DNA of 64,000 nt from Capsicum annuum (taxonomy: Eukaryota > Streptophyta > Magnoliopsida > Solanales > Solanaceae), in contig NC_061121.1 in the NCBI RefSeq assembly GCF_002878395.1, positions 133,579,452 through 133,643,451 of the forward strand, written 5' to 3'. Under the pieces are notes generated by a model, which was not told the origin of the DNA, did no database searches, and was given only the letters and a program-made list of their open reading frames with translations. The translations under genes were made by a program, and so were the position numbers. Within the stretch, counting starts at the first letter, position 1. Each line of letters begins with the position of its first letter. Shown one piece after another: positions 23,631 through 35,759 of this stretch.

Positions 23631-26600
23631 AAATCGAGGCAAAAGTGCAAATAATCTTTTATTTAATTTATCAATCTATTGATATTGGCGAAATTTTTTT
23701 TTCTCAGAAATAAGCGCGAGTTCGTTCAACTTATCTGTTTTTTCTTTCCCGCCTTCTCCTTTAGTTCTTTGATGCTAATACAACTGAAAATATCTTTTAA
23801 AAATAAATTATTGGCTATGTATAGAGGTTTAATTAACTAATAAAAGAGTGTTTTCTCTTATAATTTATATTTTTGGATGAGATAATCATAAATTTCTACA
23901 TGATATTAGAACGAACAAAGATCATGATATCAAATTTGTATTTACCCATGAAAAAAAATTCTATTCAAAAAAATATAATCAAATAACAAAAATATGCTTT
24001 CTCTGACAATTAACAATGCGGCGCTCTTTGTAGAAGCTAAGTCGCTAATGAATCTTACTTAGCGTATAACTCCTACAATTTTCCAGGCAAAATATTTTTA
24101 TTTTAGCATTTTTTTTAAATAGAAGAGGAAACAACAAAGAGGATCTATTATGTAATCCTATTAAAAGAATATAATTAATATGAATTAATTATATAGCAAT
24201 TAATTGAACAGGCAGTTAAATGAAACGACGCATACATAGGTGGTGTAGAAATTCATACATACAAACTCAAAATTATTAATAATGGTTCAACGACGTTCAA
24301 AAAATTATGTTGGAAGAATGTGACAGCTAAAAGCGTGATCAAGTAGTAAATCCTTTGAGCTATTTCCAAGACTAAGATATAGTAGCAAAAGATACTGTAG
24401 TTTTTTACATTACTAAAGAAATTCAGTGGAATTTATTACATATTAGCCTCTCTTATGAAAGATAAGAAAGGCTTCATCAACTTATAATTCCGGCTCTACA
24501 TGCCTCCCTCTCCCCCCCTCCAAAAAAGAAAAACAGCCCTTTACTATTGAGATTAAAAATGAACTATTTACAATCCAAGATACCTAAAAAATAAGGAGGA
24601 TCCTAATAAAATATAGCCAAGAACACTTCTAATCCAGTAATCCTACATAATATAAATGTATATGAACTATGTATATTCAAACCAAAAATAATGAAAAATA
24701 GAGAAGGGGTCAGCATCAAAATGTCTGAATCCAACATAAAAGCAAATAGTCGGGATTTGCGGGCAAGAGGATAGAAGATGACAGACCCAAATTGACGGTG
24801 TTATTCTGTTCATTTCTAAACAAGTAGTTCTCCATTTTAAAAAAAAAAAAAATTTAATTTGACTTGACATAAAATTTAATAATTAATTTTTTTTTTAATT
24901 TTTGTAATCTTAAATTAAAATTACGTTAAATATATAAAAATGTATTTCAATCTTGTGATTTTAAACATATTAGGTGTAAAGTTAAATTCATAAAAGAAAA
25001 GAAATTATTCATTTGAAATGGATTAAAAAAAATAAGTCATTTTTTTTTAAACAAAGAGAGTAGTGTTTTAGTCTTTATATTTTAATCCTGATATTTTAAA
25101 TACTCAAGATGATATTAATGGAGCTTTTCTAATTTTATTCCTTTTTAAGTACAAATAATTCTACATAATGAAAAAAATACTAAAAAAATATATTTTTCTA
25201 AAGAATACTCAAGTTAAAGGAAAACACTCCACTTATTTAAGAACAAAGACGGGGTAATGTAATTAGCTTTAAGGAAATTAATTAAATAAAGAAGATTTTA
25301 TTGGGAAGTTGGAAAGCCTTTTTCACCACACCCCAAAGTCCAAACAATATCCCTCTGAATGATTACACTGGCGGCGCTCAGAAATTGTTCCTCCTACTAT
25401 AGTGTCCCTCACCTTTTCTTTGTTTTTTCCCTTCTATTTTTACTTTAATGGTTCATTATATTTCAGGCTAAATTTATTTTCCTTCGCATATATTACAGGT
25501 AATGTTCCCTGCTTTTTTGTTTTAAATATAAATTAGCCGTAATTGTTTTAGGGTTTGAAAACCAAGAGTTTATGTTCACATGGCTTTGTCTCAAACTAGC
25601 TAGGTTTTTATAGCTAGGGTTCTGCTGCTCGATGGATAAAGTTTAAATCATAAATTCAATGGAACTTGTCCTGTCCTATAACGTCGTATCTGAAGTTAAA
25701 GTTATAAGTTTCGAACATGAAGTTCGGTTGAGAAAATATCACTTGTTACATTTTGTGAGCGAAATAACTTTTTACTTGAAAGTATTTTTTTAAGTTTGGA
25801 GTGCCAAATTGATATAACATGTGTTTCGTCTGGAAAAAAAAATACTTCATTTGAAACTTGATCTGAAAATTAAAAAAAAAAAAAAAGACTTTATTTGAAC
25901 TTTTAAAAGTTGAAATTGGAATTGAAATTGTGTTTGATCATATTTTTTATAATAAATATTTAGAATTTGAATGTATTTTTTCAATAAACATGAAATATAA
26001 TTTAAATAAGATTATTTTATATAATAACAAAATTTAGGATAAATCTATCCAAATAAATACCATGTTTGGCATGAAAATATAATATTTTTTTTTAAGTTGG
26101 AGTTAGGCCCATTTGGATAAGTTGTAAAAAAATAGTGTTTAAAAAGTTTTTTTTGAAAGTATTGAACTTATTTTAAAAATAAACAGTTATATATTTGAAT
26201 AAAAGTGTTGAAACTGAAAAATAATTATTGATGTGTTTGGTAAATAAGTGTTGTTAAGCACTTTTTTGTCAAAATGTTTGAAATACCCTTAAAGCTATTA
26301 ATAATATGTAGAGTTGATTATTATTAATTTTTATTTCTAAAATAATTCATATAAAAATTAATATATATATTTTTACTTCAGTTTCAATATATATATATAA
26401 TATAATATTTACATGAATGATCATTTAATTTGTGCGCTAAAAAAATCATTTTTCATTGATTAAAAGAGTTTATTTTTCAATGAATGTGAAAAGTTTAATT
26501 ACTTAAAATCTCGTAGACCAGAAAAACTTTCGACAAAATTACAAGGAGGGATATACATGGACTATGGTCATGCACCCTAGTCCCTCCTACGGTAACTCCG

Positions 26601-27348
26601 AATCTTGTGGTGCAAAGATTATAAATCTCTTTTGTGGTTTAATATTAGTTACCTATTTTATTTTACATTTTCATTTTCTAATTATTAATAGAACAAAGAT
26701 TATAATTTGACTAATTTACTTTGCTTTTAAGACATAAAGATTTAAATTTTCAGAAAAAAAAAATCCTAAATTCAAAATTTAATCTTAAAGTTTTGAACAT
26801 TGAAAATAAAATTTGAAACCCAACCAAAAAATTCAACAAAATCTAGATTTCAATTTTTCTCAAAGTAAGCTCGGTAGGGTGCATTAGGAAAAATAAAATA
26901 TGAATTTAATTTTGAATATTATTTGTTACTCTCTCCATTTTAAATTAAGGCTACAAGAGGATAATTTTGAAATAAGTGAAAAATTACAGGGGATACAAAG
27001 TTATTTACTTGGTTAACTTTCAGTAGATTATAAGTTAAAAAAAAAGTAGGAAATAGACAATTTTTTGCTTTTGGCTTATTTGACTTTTTTTAAGTAATTA
27101 TAAAAATTATCAAACACTTTCAAAAGCAAAAAATAACTTATAAGCCATTTTAATCAAATTATAAGCTCTTATTAAAACACCCACTTAATAGATTAAGTTG
27201 GCTAGATAGTCACTTTCCAAACTTAATTAAGTATTTAGCCGCAAATTTGAAAGTAGTAGGCATATACCAACGATTATGACATCATCGTAGCCCACTCCAT
27301 TCTTCTGTTTTTTTAATCTCAAAATTTATAATAATACAAAGAAACAAG
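23631..27348. other. AT-rich intergenic stretch with no confident gene
   Basis: 3.7 kb with no ORF above background. Landmarks: 24,440-24,860 reads on the - strand like a plant 3' UTR (no long ORF, T-rich, AATAAA-like words) but lacks coding sequence; 25,320-25,510 is less AT-rich and ends ATTACAG then GTAATG, resembling a 5' UTR and first-intron donor; 26,049-26,340 has GTTTGG-bearing segments like hAT MITE ends; 26,930-27,190 begins ACTCTCTCCATTTTAAATTA, another MITE-like end. None can be closed with paired ends and target copies. Diluted remnants of MITEs and possibly gene flanks are the best description. Confidence 0.4.
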
Positions 27349-27922
27349 TAAGGGTGTTAAGTGGATTGGGTCGGGTCAATCCAGAATCTACCCATTAAAA
27401 TTAATCGGTTTGTGAATTGGACGGGCTGGGTTGGGGTTAAATGGGCCGAGCCAATTCTGGGTTAAACAGTAAAATTTTTAAAAGCAACCCTGACCTGGTC
27501 CACTTAACCTAACCCGGTCTAACCCATCTAAATCCGGTCAAATTCCGTTAAAAAATCGATCAAACCCAGTCAAAAAAACAATTCCAATATACACTATATA
27601 TATCCACCTATATACATTTTAAATACGTTAAACAATATATATACATTATATATATATAGTATATACTATATTAGAATTTAAAAAATATATATACACACAA
27701 TTACACATATATACGTAACATTCAATATATACGACTATACGTACTACTTTAAATAAAACATATATTACAACATATATATACTACAATATATTTAAGTATA
27801 TAGAGAGAGTTATATACTAATTTATAAAACATATACAAATGTATATGTTAAATATATACGTCTATAGAAGATATATACATGTATATACGCATCATTCAAT
27901 ATATATGTACTACTTCAAATAA

Positions 27923-27961
<39 letters not shown>

Positions 27962-28659
27962 CAATATATATATAAATAGTTAAAATACTAATTTATATAA
28001 CATATACACATGTATACATTAAATATACACATCTATAGAAGATATATACACAAATAAACGCATCATTCAATATATATGTACTACTTTAAATAAAACATAT
28101 ACTACAATATATATATAGTTATATACTAATTTATATAACATATACACATGTATACATTAAATATATACGTCTATAAAAGATATATACACATATATACTAC
28201 AATATATAAAGTTATATACTAATTAATAAAACATATACACATGTATATGTTAAATATATACGTCTATAGAAGATATATACACAAATATACGCACCATTCA
28301 ATATATATGTACTACTTTAAGTAAAACATATACTACAATATATATATATATATACTACAATATATATATAGTTATATACTAATTTATAAAAAATATACAC
28401 GTCTATAGAAGATATATACACAAATATACCATTCAACATATATGTACTACTTTAAGTAAAACATATACAACAAAATATGTATATACTACAATATATATAG
28501 TTATATACAAATTTATAAAACATATACACATGTATACATTAAATATACACGTCTATAGAAAATATATACACAAATATACGCACCATTCAATATATATGTA
28601 CGACTTTAAGTATAACATATACTACAATATATATATATAGTTATATACTAATTTATAAA

Positions 28660-28855
28660 AGAAGAATATGTATTTTTCAGTTGTGCATATGTATTTATGA
28701 GTAATACATATATATTTGTATATGTATTTATATAGCAACATTTTACTTAAATAAAAATACAATTTGTTATTTTTCGTAATTATGAAACTGTTGCTATAAA
28801 AGTTATAATTAAGGCTATAGAGTTGTTATTTCTGAAATTTTCCCTAAAATATACT
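28660..28855. other. Foreign insert within the AT array
   Basis: This ~195 bp piece (from AAAAGAAGAATATGTATTTT to TTTTCCCTAAAATATAC) lacks the array landmarks and contains TTGCTATAAAAGTTATAA. It accounts for most of the enlarged spacing (381 bp) between landmarks at 28,553 and 28,934. It resembles a short MITE fragment, but I see no clear inverted ends. Confidence 0.4.
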
Positions 28856-29168
28856 ACAATATATATATATATATATATATAGTTATATAGTTATAAACCA
28901 ATTTATAAAACATGTATACAATAAATATACACGTTTATAGAAGATATATACACATATATACGCTCCATTCAATGTATATGTACTACTTTAAATAAAATCT
29001 ACTACAATATATATACATTACAATATATATATATATAGTTATATAGTTATATAGTAATTTATAAAATATATACACATGTATACATTAAATATACACATCT
29101 ATAGAAGATATATACACACATATACGCACCATTCAATATATATGTACTACTTTAAATAAAATAACTAC

Positions 29169-29268
29169 NNNNNNNNNNNNNNNNNNNNNNNNNNNNNNNN
29201 NNNNNNNNNNNNNNNNNNNNNNNNNNNNNNNNNNNNNNNNNNNNNNNNNNNNNNNNNNNNNNNNNNNN
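29169..29268. other. Assembly gap (100 N)
   Basis: Exactly 100 N, the usual placeholder for unknown length, within the tandem array. The true number of array units here is unknown. Confidence 0.98.
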
Positions 29269-29543
29269 ATATATATAGTTATATACTAATTTATAAAATA
29301 TATACACATGTATACGTTAAATATACACGTGTATAGAAGATATATACACACATATACTCACCATTCAATATATATGTATTACTTTAAATAAAACATATAC
29401 TACAATATATATATATATATATACATACACTACAATATACATACAATTTATAAAGCGTATACACATGTATACGTTAATTATACACGTCTATAGAAGATAT
29501 ATACACATATATACGCTCCATTCAATATACATGTACTATTTTA

Positions 29544-29577
<34 letters not shown>

Positions 29578-29648
29578 CAATATACATACAATTTATAAAG
29601 AATATACACATGTATACGTTAATTATACACGTCTATAGAAGATATATA

Positions 29649-29748
29649 NNNNNNNNNNNNNNNNNNNNNNNNNNNNNNNNNNNNNNNNNNNNNNNNNNNN
29701 NNNNNNNNNNNNNNNNNNNNNNNNNNNNNNNNNNNNNNNNNNNNNNNN
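29649..29748. other. Assembly gap (100 N)
   Basis: A second run of exactly 100 N, followed by a pure (TA)n run to 29,793. Both gaps coincide with the longest simple repeats, so collapsed or unresolved array sequence is likely. Confidence 0.98.
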
Positions 29749-29795
<47 letters not shown>

Positions 29796-30558
29796 GCACT
29801 ACAATATACATACAATTTATAAAACATATACACATATATACATTAAATATACACGTCTATTGAAGATATATACACCCATATACGCACCATTCAATATATA
29901 TGTATTACTTTAAATAAAACATATACTACAATACACACACACACACACACACACACTACAATATATATACAATTTATAAAACATATATACATGTATACGT
30001 TAAATATACACGTCTATAGAAGATATATAAACATATATTCGCTCCATTAATATATATGTACTATTTCAAATAAAATATACTACAATATATATACATTACA
30101 ATATATATATATATATATTGTTATGTACTAATTTATAAAACATATACACATGTATACGTTAAATATACACGTCTATAGAAGATATATATACATATATACG
30201 CACCATTCAATATATATGTATTATTTTAAATAAAACATATATTACAATATATACATATATATACACTACAATATATATACAATTTATAAAACATATACAC
30301 ATGTATAAAATAAATATAAACATCTACAAAAGATATATACATAAATATACTAAACATATGCTACTTAATATAATAAACTAATAGTACTTAGTAGTAAATT
30401 AATAATATATTAGAAGTAAGTTTTTAATTTAAAGTAGAAATTCAATTTAAATCATTAAATGAAAAAAAATTACAAAGTAAGGATTGAGGAGTGAATGCAT
30501 GTTGAATTTTATTGATTACGAAATGGTCCAAAATTTATAATTTACAAGAATGAAAAAT

Positions 30559-33027
30559 CTACAAGTTATGCATCATTTTTTTCAACTCATTCATGTTAAT
30601 ATTAACAGGAACTTGCATAGGATAGTCAAAGTCAACGGGGGCAAAACCATGCATTGAACTTGATTCTGCTGAGTTCTCCAGTGAAAACATAATTTCTTCA
30701 AGTTTCAGCACGTCATTCGGCTCCGGTTTTATTCCTTGGTTTCTTCTTTCCGTTCTAATCCAATCTCTGAGGCAAACTAGAACATTCATTGCATTGCTTC
30801 CCAATGAGTGTCGGTTGTCTCCAAGCTATTGTCGTCCCTGACTAAAGGTGCTCTCTGATGCAACGGTTGACATTGGAACATTCAAGATATCTCTAGCTAA
30901 TCTTGAAAGCACAGGATATTGTGTTTCATTACTCCTCCACCAATCCAACGTGTTGACCCGTTGTCTGCGATCCTCTGACGGCGACCGAAGATAATATTTC
31001 AGCTCTTCTCGATAAGTTGATGTGTAAGCTCTTTCATCAACACTATTCCAACAAGGTAAATCATAAAAGGAATCAGGAAAACCACTGTGTGCCGGCCTTT
31101 TAAAAGATGATGGCATCTCAGGAGGATGAGGAGCGACAGTTGGAGTGATATTTGTAGGTATGGCTAAATCAAATAAATCAGTATAGTGATTATATAATTT
31201 TTCTATGTATTCATTCGCATCACCCATAGCTGTACAAAAATCAGGTTGTACTTGTTTAGAATCATTGTTAGTATTTATTTCTAAGTTAGGATAAATAATA
31301 GTACTAAAGTGGCATATAGTATTATATTTCATGCACGGATTTAGCATAGTACCAACCAAGTAAATAGGGGGAATCGAAATTTTTTTTTTTTTAAATTTAG
31401 TAAACATGGCACCAACAACTTCTTTATAACCTTCTTTATTTTTTTATTCTTTGAGCAAACCAAAAATATCGGCTATATATGCCAAAATGTTACAAACAGT
31501 AAGATAATAAACACCAAAAAATTCAATCGTAGCTACATAAAAATTTTCTAAAAACTTAACAAGATCATTAATTACAACCCAATCAGAATCATATAGCATG
31601 TAATCAGCAGAATCAACAAATGAACTGCAATGTTGGTTAAAAACTTGTGTAATAGGAACTCTATATTTATAACAAATTTTTAAAAGATCATACGTAGAAT
31701 TCCATCTAATATCAATTTGCTCAGGCATTAATATCGGTGCAAGTCCATTTTCTTGACATTTAACTTTAAATTCTCTAATTCTTTTCCTTCGATTATTTTC
31801 TTGAATAAAACCAATAACAAGACGGATTTTTTCAATATAAAGGTAAAAAACTCAAGACCATCTTTTACAATTAAATTATATATATGACATACACACTTAA
31901 TATGAAAAATTTCAGGCAACGACGGAGATAGCTTAAATTTTGATTTTTTTTATAGCAGTCTTGTTGTTAGAAGCATTATCAAAAGCAATACATAAGATTT
32001 TATTTTCGATACCATAAAATTCGATAACTTTAACAATAGAATCAACAATAAAATCTCCAGTATGTTTACGTTCTTCATCATATAAAAAAGCAAGAATACG
32101 TTTTTGCATCACAAAATTACTATCCACCCAATGACAAGTAAGGGTTAAATAATCATTTTTATTTACAGCATGTCCAAGATCAGAAGTTAGGGACAATCTA
32201 CATTGAATATTTTTTAACAATGTTGATAAATAAAAATAATATTGTGAATGAAGTCTAAAAATATTAGATCGACAAGTACTTCTAGGAACACCATTAAACA
32301 TAAGATTATAAATTACTTGAATATAATGAATAAAGGCATCAGAAGAAGGAAAACTAAAAGGCAAACAACCCACAACTACCATTTTAGCTATTTCTTCCCG
32401 GTTCCTCAATTTATTATACTTCTTCGTTACCTGATCAGTTGCTGGGTCCATTCTAGTTTACGTTGGCCCACCAACATCCCCACCACCTCCTGTAATATTT
32501 AACTCTCTTTCGTGAGCATCACCTATATGTCTCATTAACATACCCGTATCCCCTTGCTTGCCTCCACTTTTATGCTTATATATTTGTTGACAAATATTGC
32601 ATTACACCTCAGTATCTGATATACGTTCAAAAAATTGCCATGCAATACTAGTTGTTTTACGAGCTCTTAGGGAACGGGGAGGATGGGAAGGGAGATTAAC
32701 CAATTCAGATCTAATGTTAGCATTTCCTACTGCGGGTGTTTCACCAATATTTTCATCATCTTCATCTAAATTAACCGCATCTACTTCATTTCCTTCTTCT
32801 ATACCGTAATTTTCCTGAGCTTCTACATTATCCATATCGTGAGCACCTACATCTAAAGGTACACCTACTTCTTCCTCAAAAGGTTGACTAAGCGGTGTCG
32901 GAGGCACATGAGTATATCTACTACTTGAACTATCTCTACCGCTAGTAATACATTTTTTACTACCACTACCACTTCTGGGACAAAAATTTTTAACACCTTT
33001 AGTAGCGAGGTTTCTTAATTTATCCAT
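30559..33027 (-). pseudogene. hAT transposase, BED-finger type (nonsense-damaged)
   Basis: Would bind the element ends and catalyse cut-and-paste transposition in the nucleus. Start chosen at MDKLRN (33,027). An acidic, Ser/Pro-rich N-terminus is followed by a BED zinc finger: WQFFERISDTEV, a stop (32,599-32,601), CNIC and HIGDAH (~32,595-32,510), C2H2-like as in BED. The core 32,451-31,933 holds VVVGCLPFSF, LTLTCHWVDSNF and FYGIENKILCIAFDNASNN, the RNase H-like fold of hAT transposases. Then CVCHIYNLIVKDGL (31,890), RWNSTYDLL (~31,710) and, at 31,407-30,826, the dimerisation domain with YPVLSRLARDILNVPMSTV and ASESTFSQGR. The last part, 30,804-30,559, ends MNELKKMMHNL. Apart from 31,930-31,728, which needs a local frame shift and return, all segments share one frame, broken by about five stops (~32,600, ~32,455, 31,930, 31,441, 30,823). 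Confidence 0.85.
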
Positions 33028-33393
33028 AATATAAATTAAACTAAAAAAATTCAAAATACACAAATATAATAAAATTAAATATTCAACAATTAATACACTA
33101 GATAAAAATTAAACGTAAGAGATGGAACGACAATACCAAATTTTGAAAGTATCCGAAGGTTGCGACTTTAGAAACTTTCACTCGTACTATGTAATCGCAA
33201 AATTAAAAAATTAAAGTGAGCACTTTAGGAAATTAAATTTATAGAATATTTGACAATTGAGATTTGAGATTTGAGAGAGAATGAGATTTGAGAGAATTAA
33301 AAATTATGTGAAAAATGATTTGAAGATGTAGGGTATTTATAGAATTTTTTTTGAGATTAAAAAATAATTTTAAAAGTAATTTTTTTTACTTAA

Positions 33394-33463
33394 TGGGCCC
33401 AAACTAGCCATTTGGACTCAAAAATGACTATATAGCCATTGGGCCAATGGCTAGTTTGGCCCA
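33394..33463. repeat. Inverted repeat (hairpin) near the hAT right end
   Basis: TGGGCCCAAACTAGCCAT (33,394-33,411) pairs with ATGGCTAGTTTGGCCCA (33,447-33,463), one-base bulge, 35-bp loop that itself holds TAGCCATTGGGCCAATGG. It lies ~130 bp from the transposon end, in the subterminal zone where hAT transposases bind; that role is inferred. Confidence 0.75.
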
Positions 33464-33649
33464 AAATCCCAAAAAAATACATTAAAATTGGGCTGGGCCA
33501 GTTAACCGGCGAGCCCCAATTGGGTTGGGTCTGGGCTGGGTTAATCGGGCCCCAAAAAAAAAATAACCCCAGGACCCGGTACCCTAAAGCCCTTAGAAAG
33601 AAGTCCTTCTCAATCATCTTCCATTTAATACCCTATCACTACTAAAAAA

Positions 33650-34110
33650 AACTATAAAAAGAGATCTAAAAAAGAGACATCAAGAGATCTCTTTCCCTTG
33701 AAAAGAGACTTCAATGGATGGTTCCTAAAACATAAGTTGTTTTTTGTGAGGTACCTCATGAGGTCACTTAAAAGCAACCTCGTGAGATCGTTAAATTATT
33801 ATCTTGATTTTTCAGAAAGAGACCTCGTGAGGTCTCTAAATTATTTTTTATAATTATTATTATTTTATTAAAGAAGACCTTATAAGGTATTTATTTGATT
33901 TTACCCTTTTAAATTAAAAGACACCTCATCAGGTGACTATTATTTCTTTATTTTTTTTTATCATAACAGTTTATTTAAAACATTAGTGACCTCTTCCAGT
34001 CTCTTGTTTGAGTGCCTAAAAAGTAAAATTACAAAAAAGATTTCCTGAGATCGTTTTTGTTCATTGCTAAAAAATGAAAATGCTAAATAGCGACCTCATG
34101 ATGTTTGTTT
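33650..34110. repeat. Subterminal repeats of CACTA element 1
   Basis: About eight imperfect copies of an inverted word GACCTC..GAGGTC: at ~33,755, 33,776, 33,821, 33,884, 33,923, 33,990, 34,038 and 34,091. The best is GAGACCTCGTGAGGTCTC, with perfect 8-base arms around GT. Subterminal arrays of short inverted motifs are the binding sites for the TNPA-type protein in En/Spm elements (family knowledge). Confidence 0.7.
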
Positions 34111-34889
34111 TCTCAAAAAAATACTGATGGCAATAGTAGTTTCTATAGATATCTTCCATTTTAATTTAATTCAATAATATATACAATCTAATCAACTAAA
34201 TCGAGCTCTAATAGCTCCCAGCAATCAATCAAACTACAATAAACACAAGTACTAAACATCATGCAATGAACATTAAATGAAAGTACTAAACATCATGCAA
34301 TGAACACTAAATGAAAATCAACTTTAAAGTACCTTAAAATTGAACAAAAAAATACCTTATCTAAAATCGATTCGATTCTAGGGCAACAACTTTTGATCAA
34401 AAAAAAGGTGGAATTCGCCGTTTTATCCGATGGCCTGTCCGAAGAATACATTTTAAACAACAGAGAGAAAATCCGTGGATTCATATTTTATCCTCATGGG
34501 TAGCTTCAAAAAGAGAAGACCTATGTCATATAAAAGTTATTTATACAATAATATTGATTAGGCTACTTCAAAGTTCTCTTGCATTCAAAAACACTTATTA
34601 ATAATTCAAACAAACCACCATAAAGTACATAATTTAGATAACACAACACTCAACTTTAACAACGAAGCGCTGCATTTTCCAAATAATAATTCTCATCATC
34701 TTCTTTACTAAAGGATCCTTAATCATATTTCTGTATTGATCATATACTTCATGTGAAATAGGTAGAGACTGCGGAGGTCGAAAAGGGTGAGTTGCATCAT
34801 TGGGATAGGGAAAATCCCCCCCCCCCTCCCAAAAGAAAAGTAATGCATCGAATTGGACCTTCATTCCTACATACTGTATATCCTATTAC
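34111..34889 (-). other. CACTA 1 3' region, no confident coding
   Basis: Between the subterminal repeats and the second-gene fragment. The - strand ORF at 34,864-34,634 (with FDALLFF, then a run of Gly from poly-C at 34,818-34,828) directly follows the second gene and may be its frameshifted C-terminus: LPISHEVYDQYRNMIKDPLVK has no stops. A 26-base direct duplication covers 34,253-34,315 (AAACATCATGCAATGAACA twice). Confidence 0.4.
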
Positions 34890-35380
34890 CTTTTCCTTGT
34901 CTGCGAGGCCTTAGCTTCATTAAATAACTCAGCTATCTGTTGCTTCAAAACCAAAATTGTCTTTCTTGACTCATCATCTTGGGAACTACCGAGACCTTCT
35001 AGTTTCGACTGAAATTCACAGAAGATTCATTGCAGCAAGCCATAAGCATACCCTTACCTACTCGAACCCCAAACTGCATCTAACTATATTCTCTTATTTT
35101 GCTCGTGGCTGAGTTGCAAGTCTTCACTATCACCTGATGGAGTCCGACAAAAATCCTCTATGAATAGCATATATCGATTTTGAATTTAATAATAATAACA
35201 TTAGAATATTAATTTATGAAATAAAGTAATTACTACTAGAACTAGAGGCTTGCATAGGTCAGTTGATCTTGTGGATTAACCCAAACATCAGGATCTTCAG
35301 GAGCTTTCGTCCTTCTTTTGTGTGTAGCCTTGAATACCTCAGCCTGTGTTATCGGTCTACCAAGTTCCTTTTCCTGCAAA
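34890..35380 (-). pseudogene. En/Spm second-gene fragment (TNPA-like, PF03004-type domain)
   Basis: First block, 35,375-35,235: EKELGRPITQAEVFKATHKR..PEDPDVWVNPQDQ, matching the plant En/Spm-associated domain (typically ELGR..T..EVF..TH). A gap with an intron-like AT-rich spacer (35,176-35,234) follows, then 35,175-34,890: LEDFCRTPSGDSEDLQLSHE, LDAVWG, YAYGL, SQDDESRKTILVLKQQIAEL, ending in a coiled-coil-like KASQTRKR. This protein would bind subterminal repeats. Two stops in the second block; the 5' portion of the gene is displaced by E4. Confidence 0.65.
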
Positions 35381-35759
35381 CAAAATTAATTAAATTTTAA
35401 TTTCTATCAAATAATGATTACGAAACACTGGCTGAAACATCAAAATATTACGCCAGATCTATACACTAAACCTGTTGGTAGAAAAGGTCGGGATATGAGT
35501 TTATATAGATCTTTTCTTCCTTTGTTCTGTTGCTTTTGTATAGTTTTGTCTACTCCAATTCTTCAGATACTATTAGCAGTAGTGAGTCCATAAGAGAATA
35601 AAAAATTATATTTTTCAGTGGCAAATATTTGGACTAGCAGAATTTTTTTAGCTCCTAGTATTTAGCAAATCGTTATGCAGTTATTCCTTACCATCACTTT
35701 AGCAGTTGAATTAGGTTCAATATCCAGTTTCTTAATATCATGAATACGTCATTTGGGAC
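35381..35759 (-). other. CACTA 1 sequence left of E4
   Basis: No confident coding. On the - strand around 35,580-35,490 a basic segment (SEELE, stop, TKLYKSNRTKEEK) may be an eroded piece of the same gene. Ends in GGGAC (35,755-35,759), the left target copy of E4. Confidence 0.35.

Larger units (their letters stand above)
27590..30360. repeat. Satellite-like AT-rich tandem array inside the hAT element
   Basis: About 15 copies of a ~140-160 bp unit. One landmark, CTATAGAAGATATATA or a close variant, occurs at about 27,862, 28,033, 28,171, 28,264, 28,403, 28,553, 28,934, 29,099, 29,331, 29,488, 29,633, 29,857, 30,014, 30,173 and 30,324. Each unit also holds ACACATGTATACxTTAAATA, CACCATTCAATATATATGTA and CTACTTTAAATAAAACATA, ending in a (TA)n or (CA)n run of variable length. 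A non-matching segment interrupts at ~28,660-28,855. Two 100-N gaps lie inside, so copy number is uncertain. ORFs here encode only Tyr-Ile repeats and are not genes. Confidence 0.85.
27349..33595 (-). mobile_element. hAT transposon (6.25 kb incl. gaps) with a tandem array inside
   Basis: Left end TAAGGGTGTTAAGTGG (27,349-27,364); right end CCCTAAAGCCCTTA (33,582-33,595), which pairs inverted at 10 of the 14 terminal positions. Flanking 8-bp target copies are GAAACAAG (27,341-27,348) and GAAAGAAG (33,596-33,603), 7 of 8 identical. hAT elements make 8-bp duplications. Both subterminal regions are rich in GGGTC/GGCCC/AACCC words (27,362-27,560 and 33,390-33,590), usual for this hAT group. The transposase gene is on the - strand (33,027-30,559). 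The tandem array at 27,590-30,360 lies between the left end and the transposase 3' end. The element is 41 bp from the CACTA terminus at 33,637. Confidence 0.8.

Noticed and set aside
29610..29835. ORFs encoding Tyr-Ile repeats on both strands
   Set aside because: They are translations of (TA)n runs across an N gap, with no start context and no homology.
27590..30360. CRISPR-like or minisatellite array with spacers
   Set aside because: Units are near-identical throughout without unique spacers, in a plant transposon; it is an ordinary tandem array.
33439..33645. Overlapping ORFs on both strands at the hAT right end
   Set aside because: They arise from the GGCCC-rich subterminal region and cross the element end into flanking DNA.
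35574..35593. GCAGTAGTG as the right end of a short CACTA element starting at 33,637
   Set aside because: Only the last 7 bases pair with the CACTACT terminus, no TAT target copy follows, and the second gene is cut by E4 rather than completed here.
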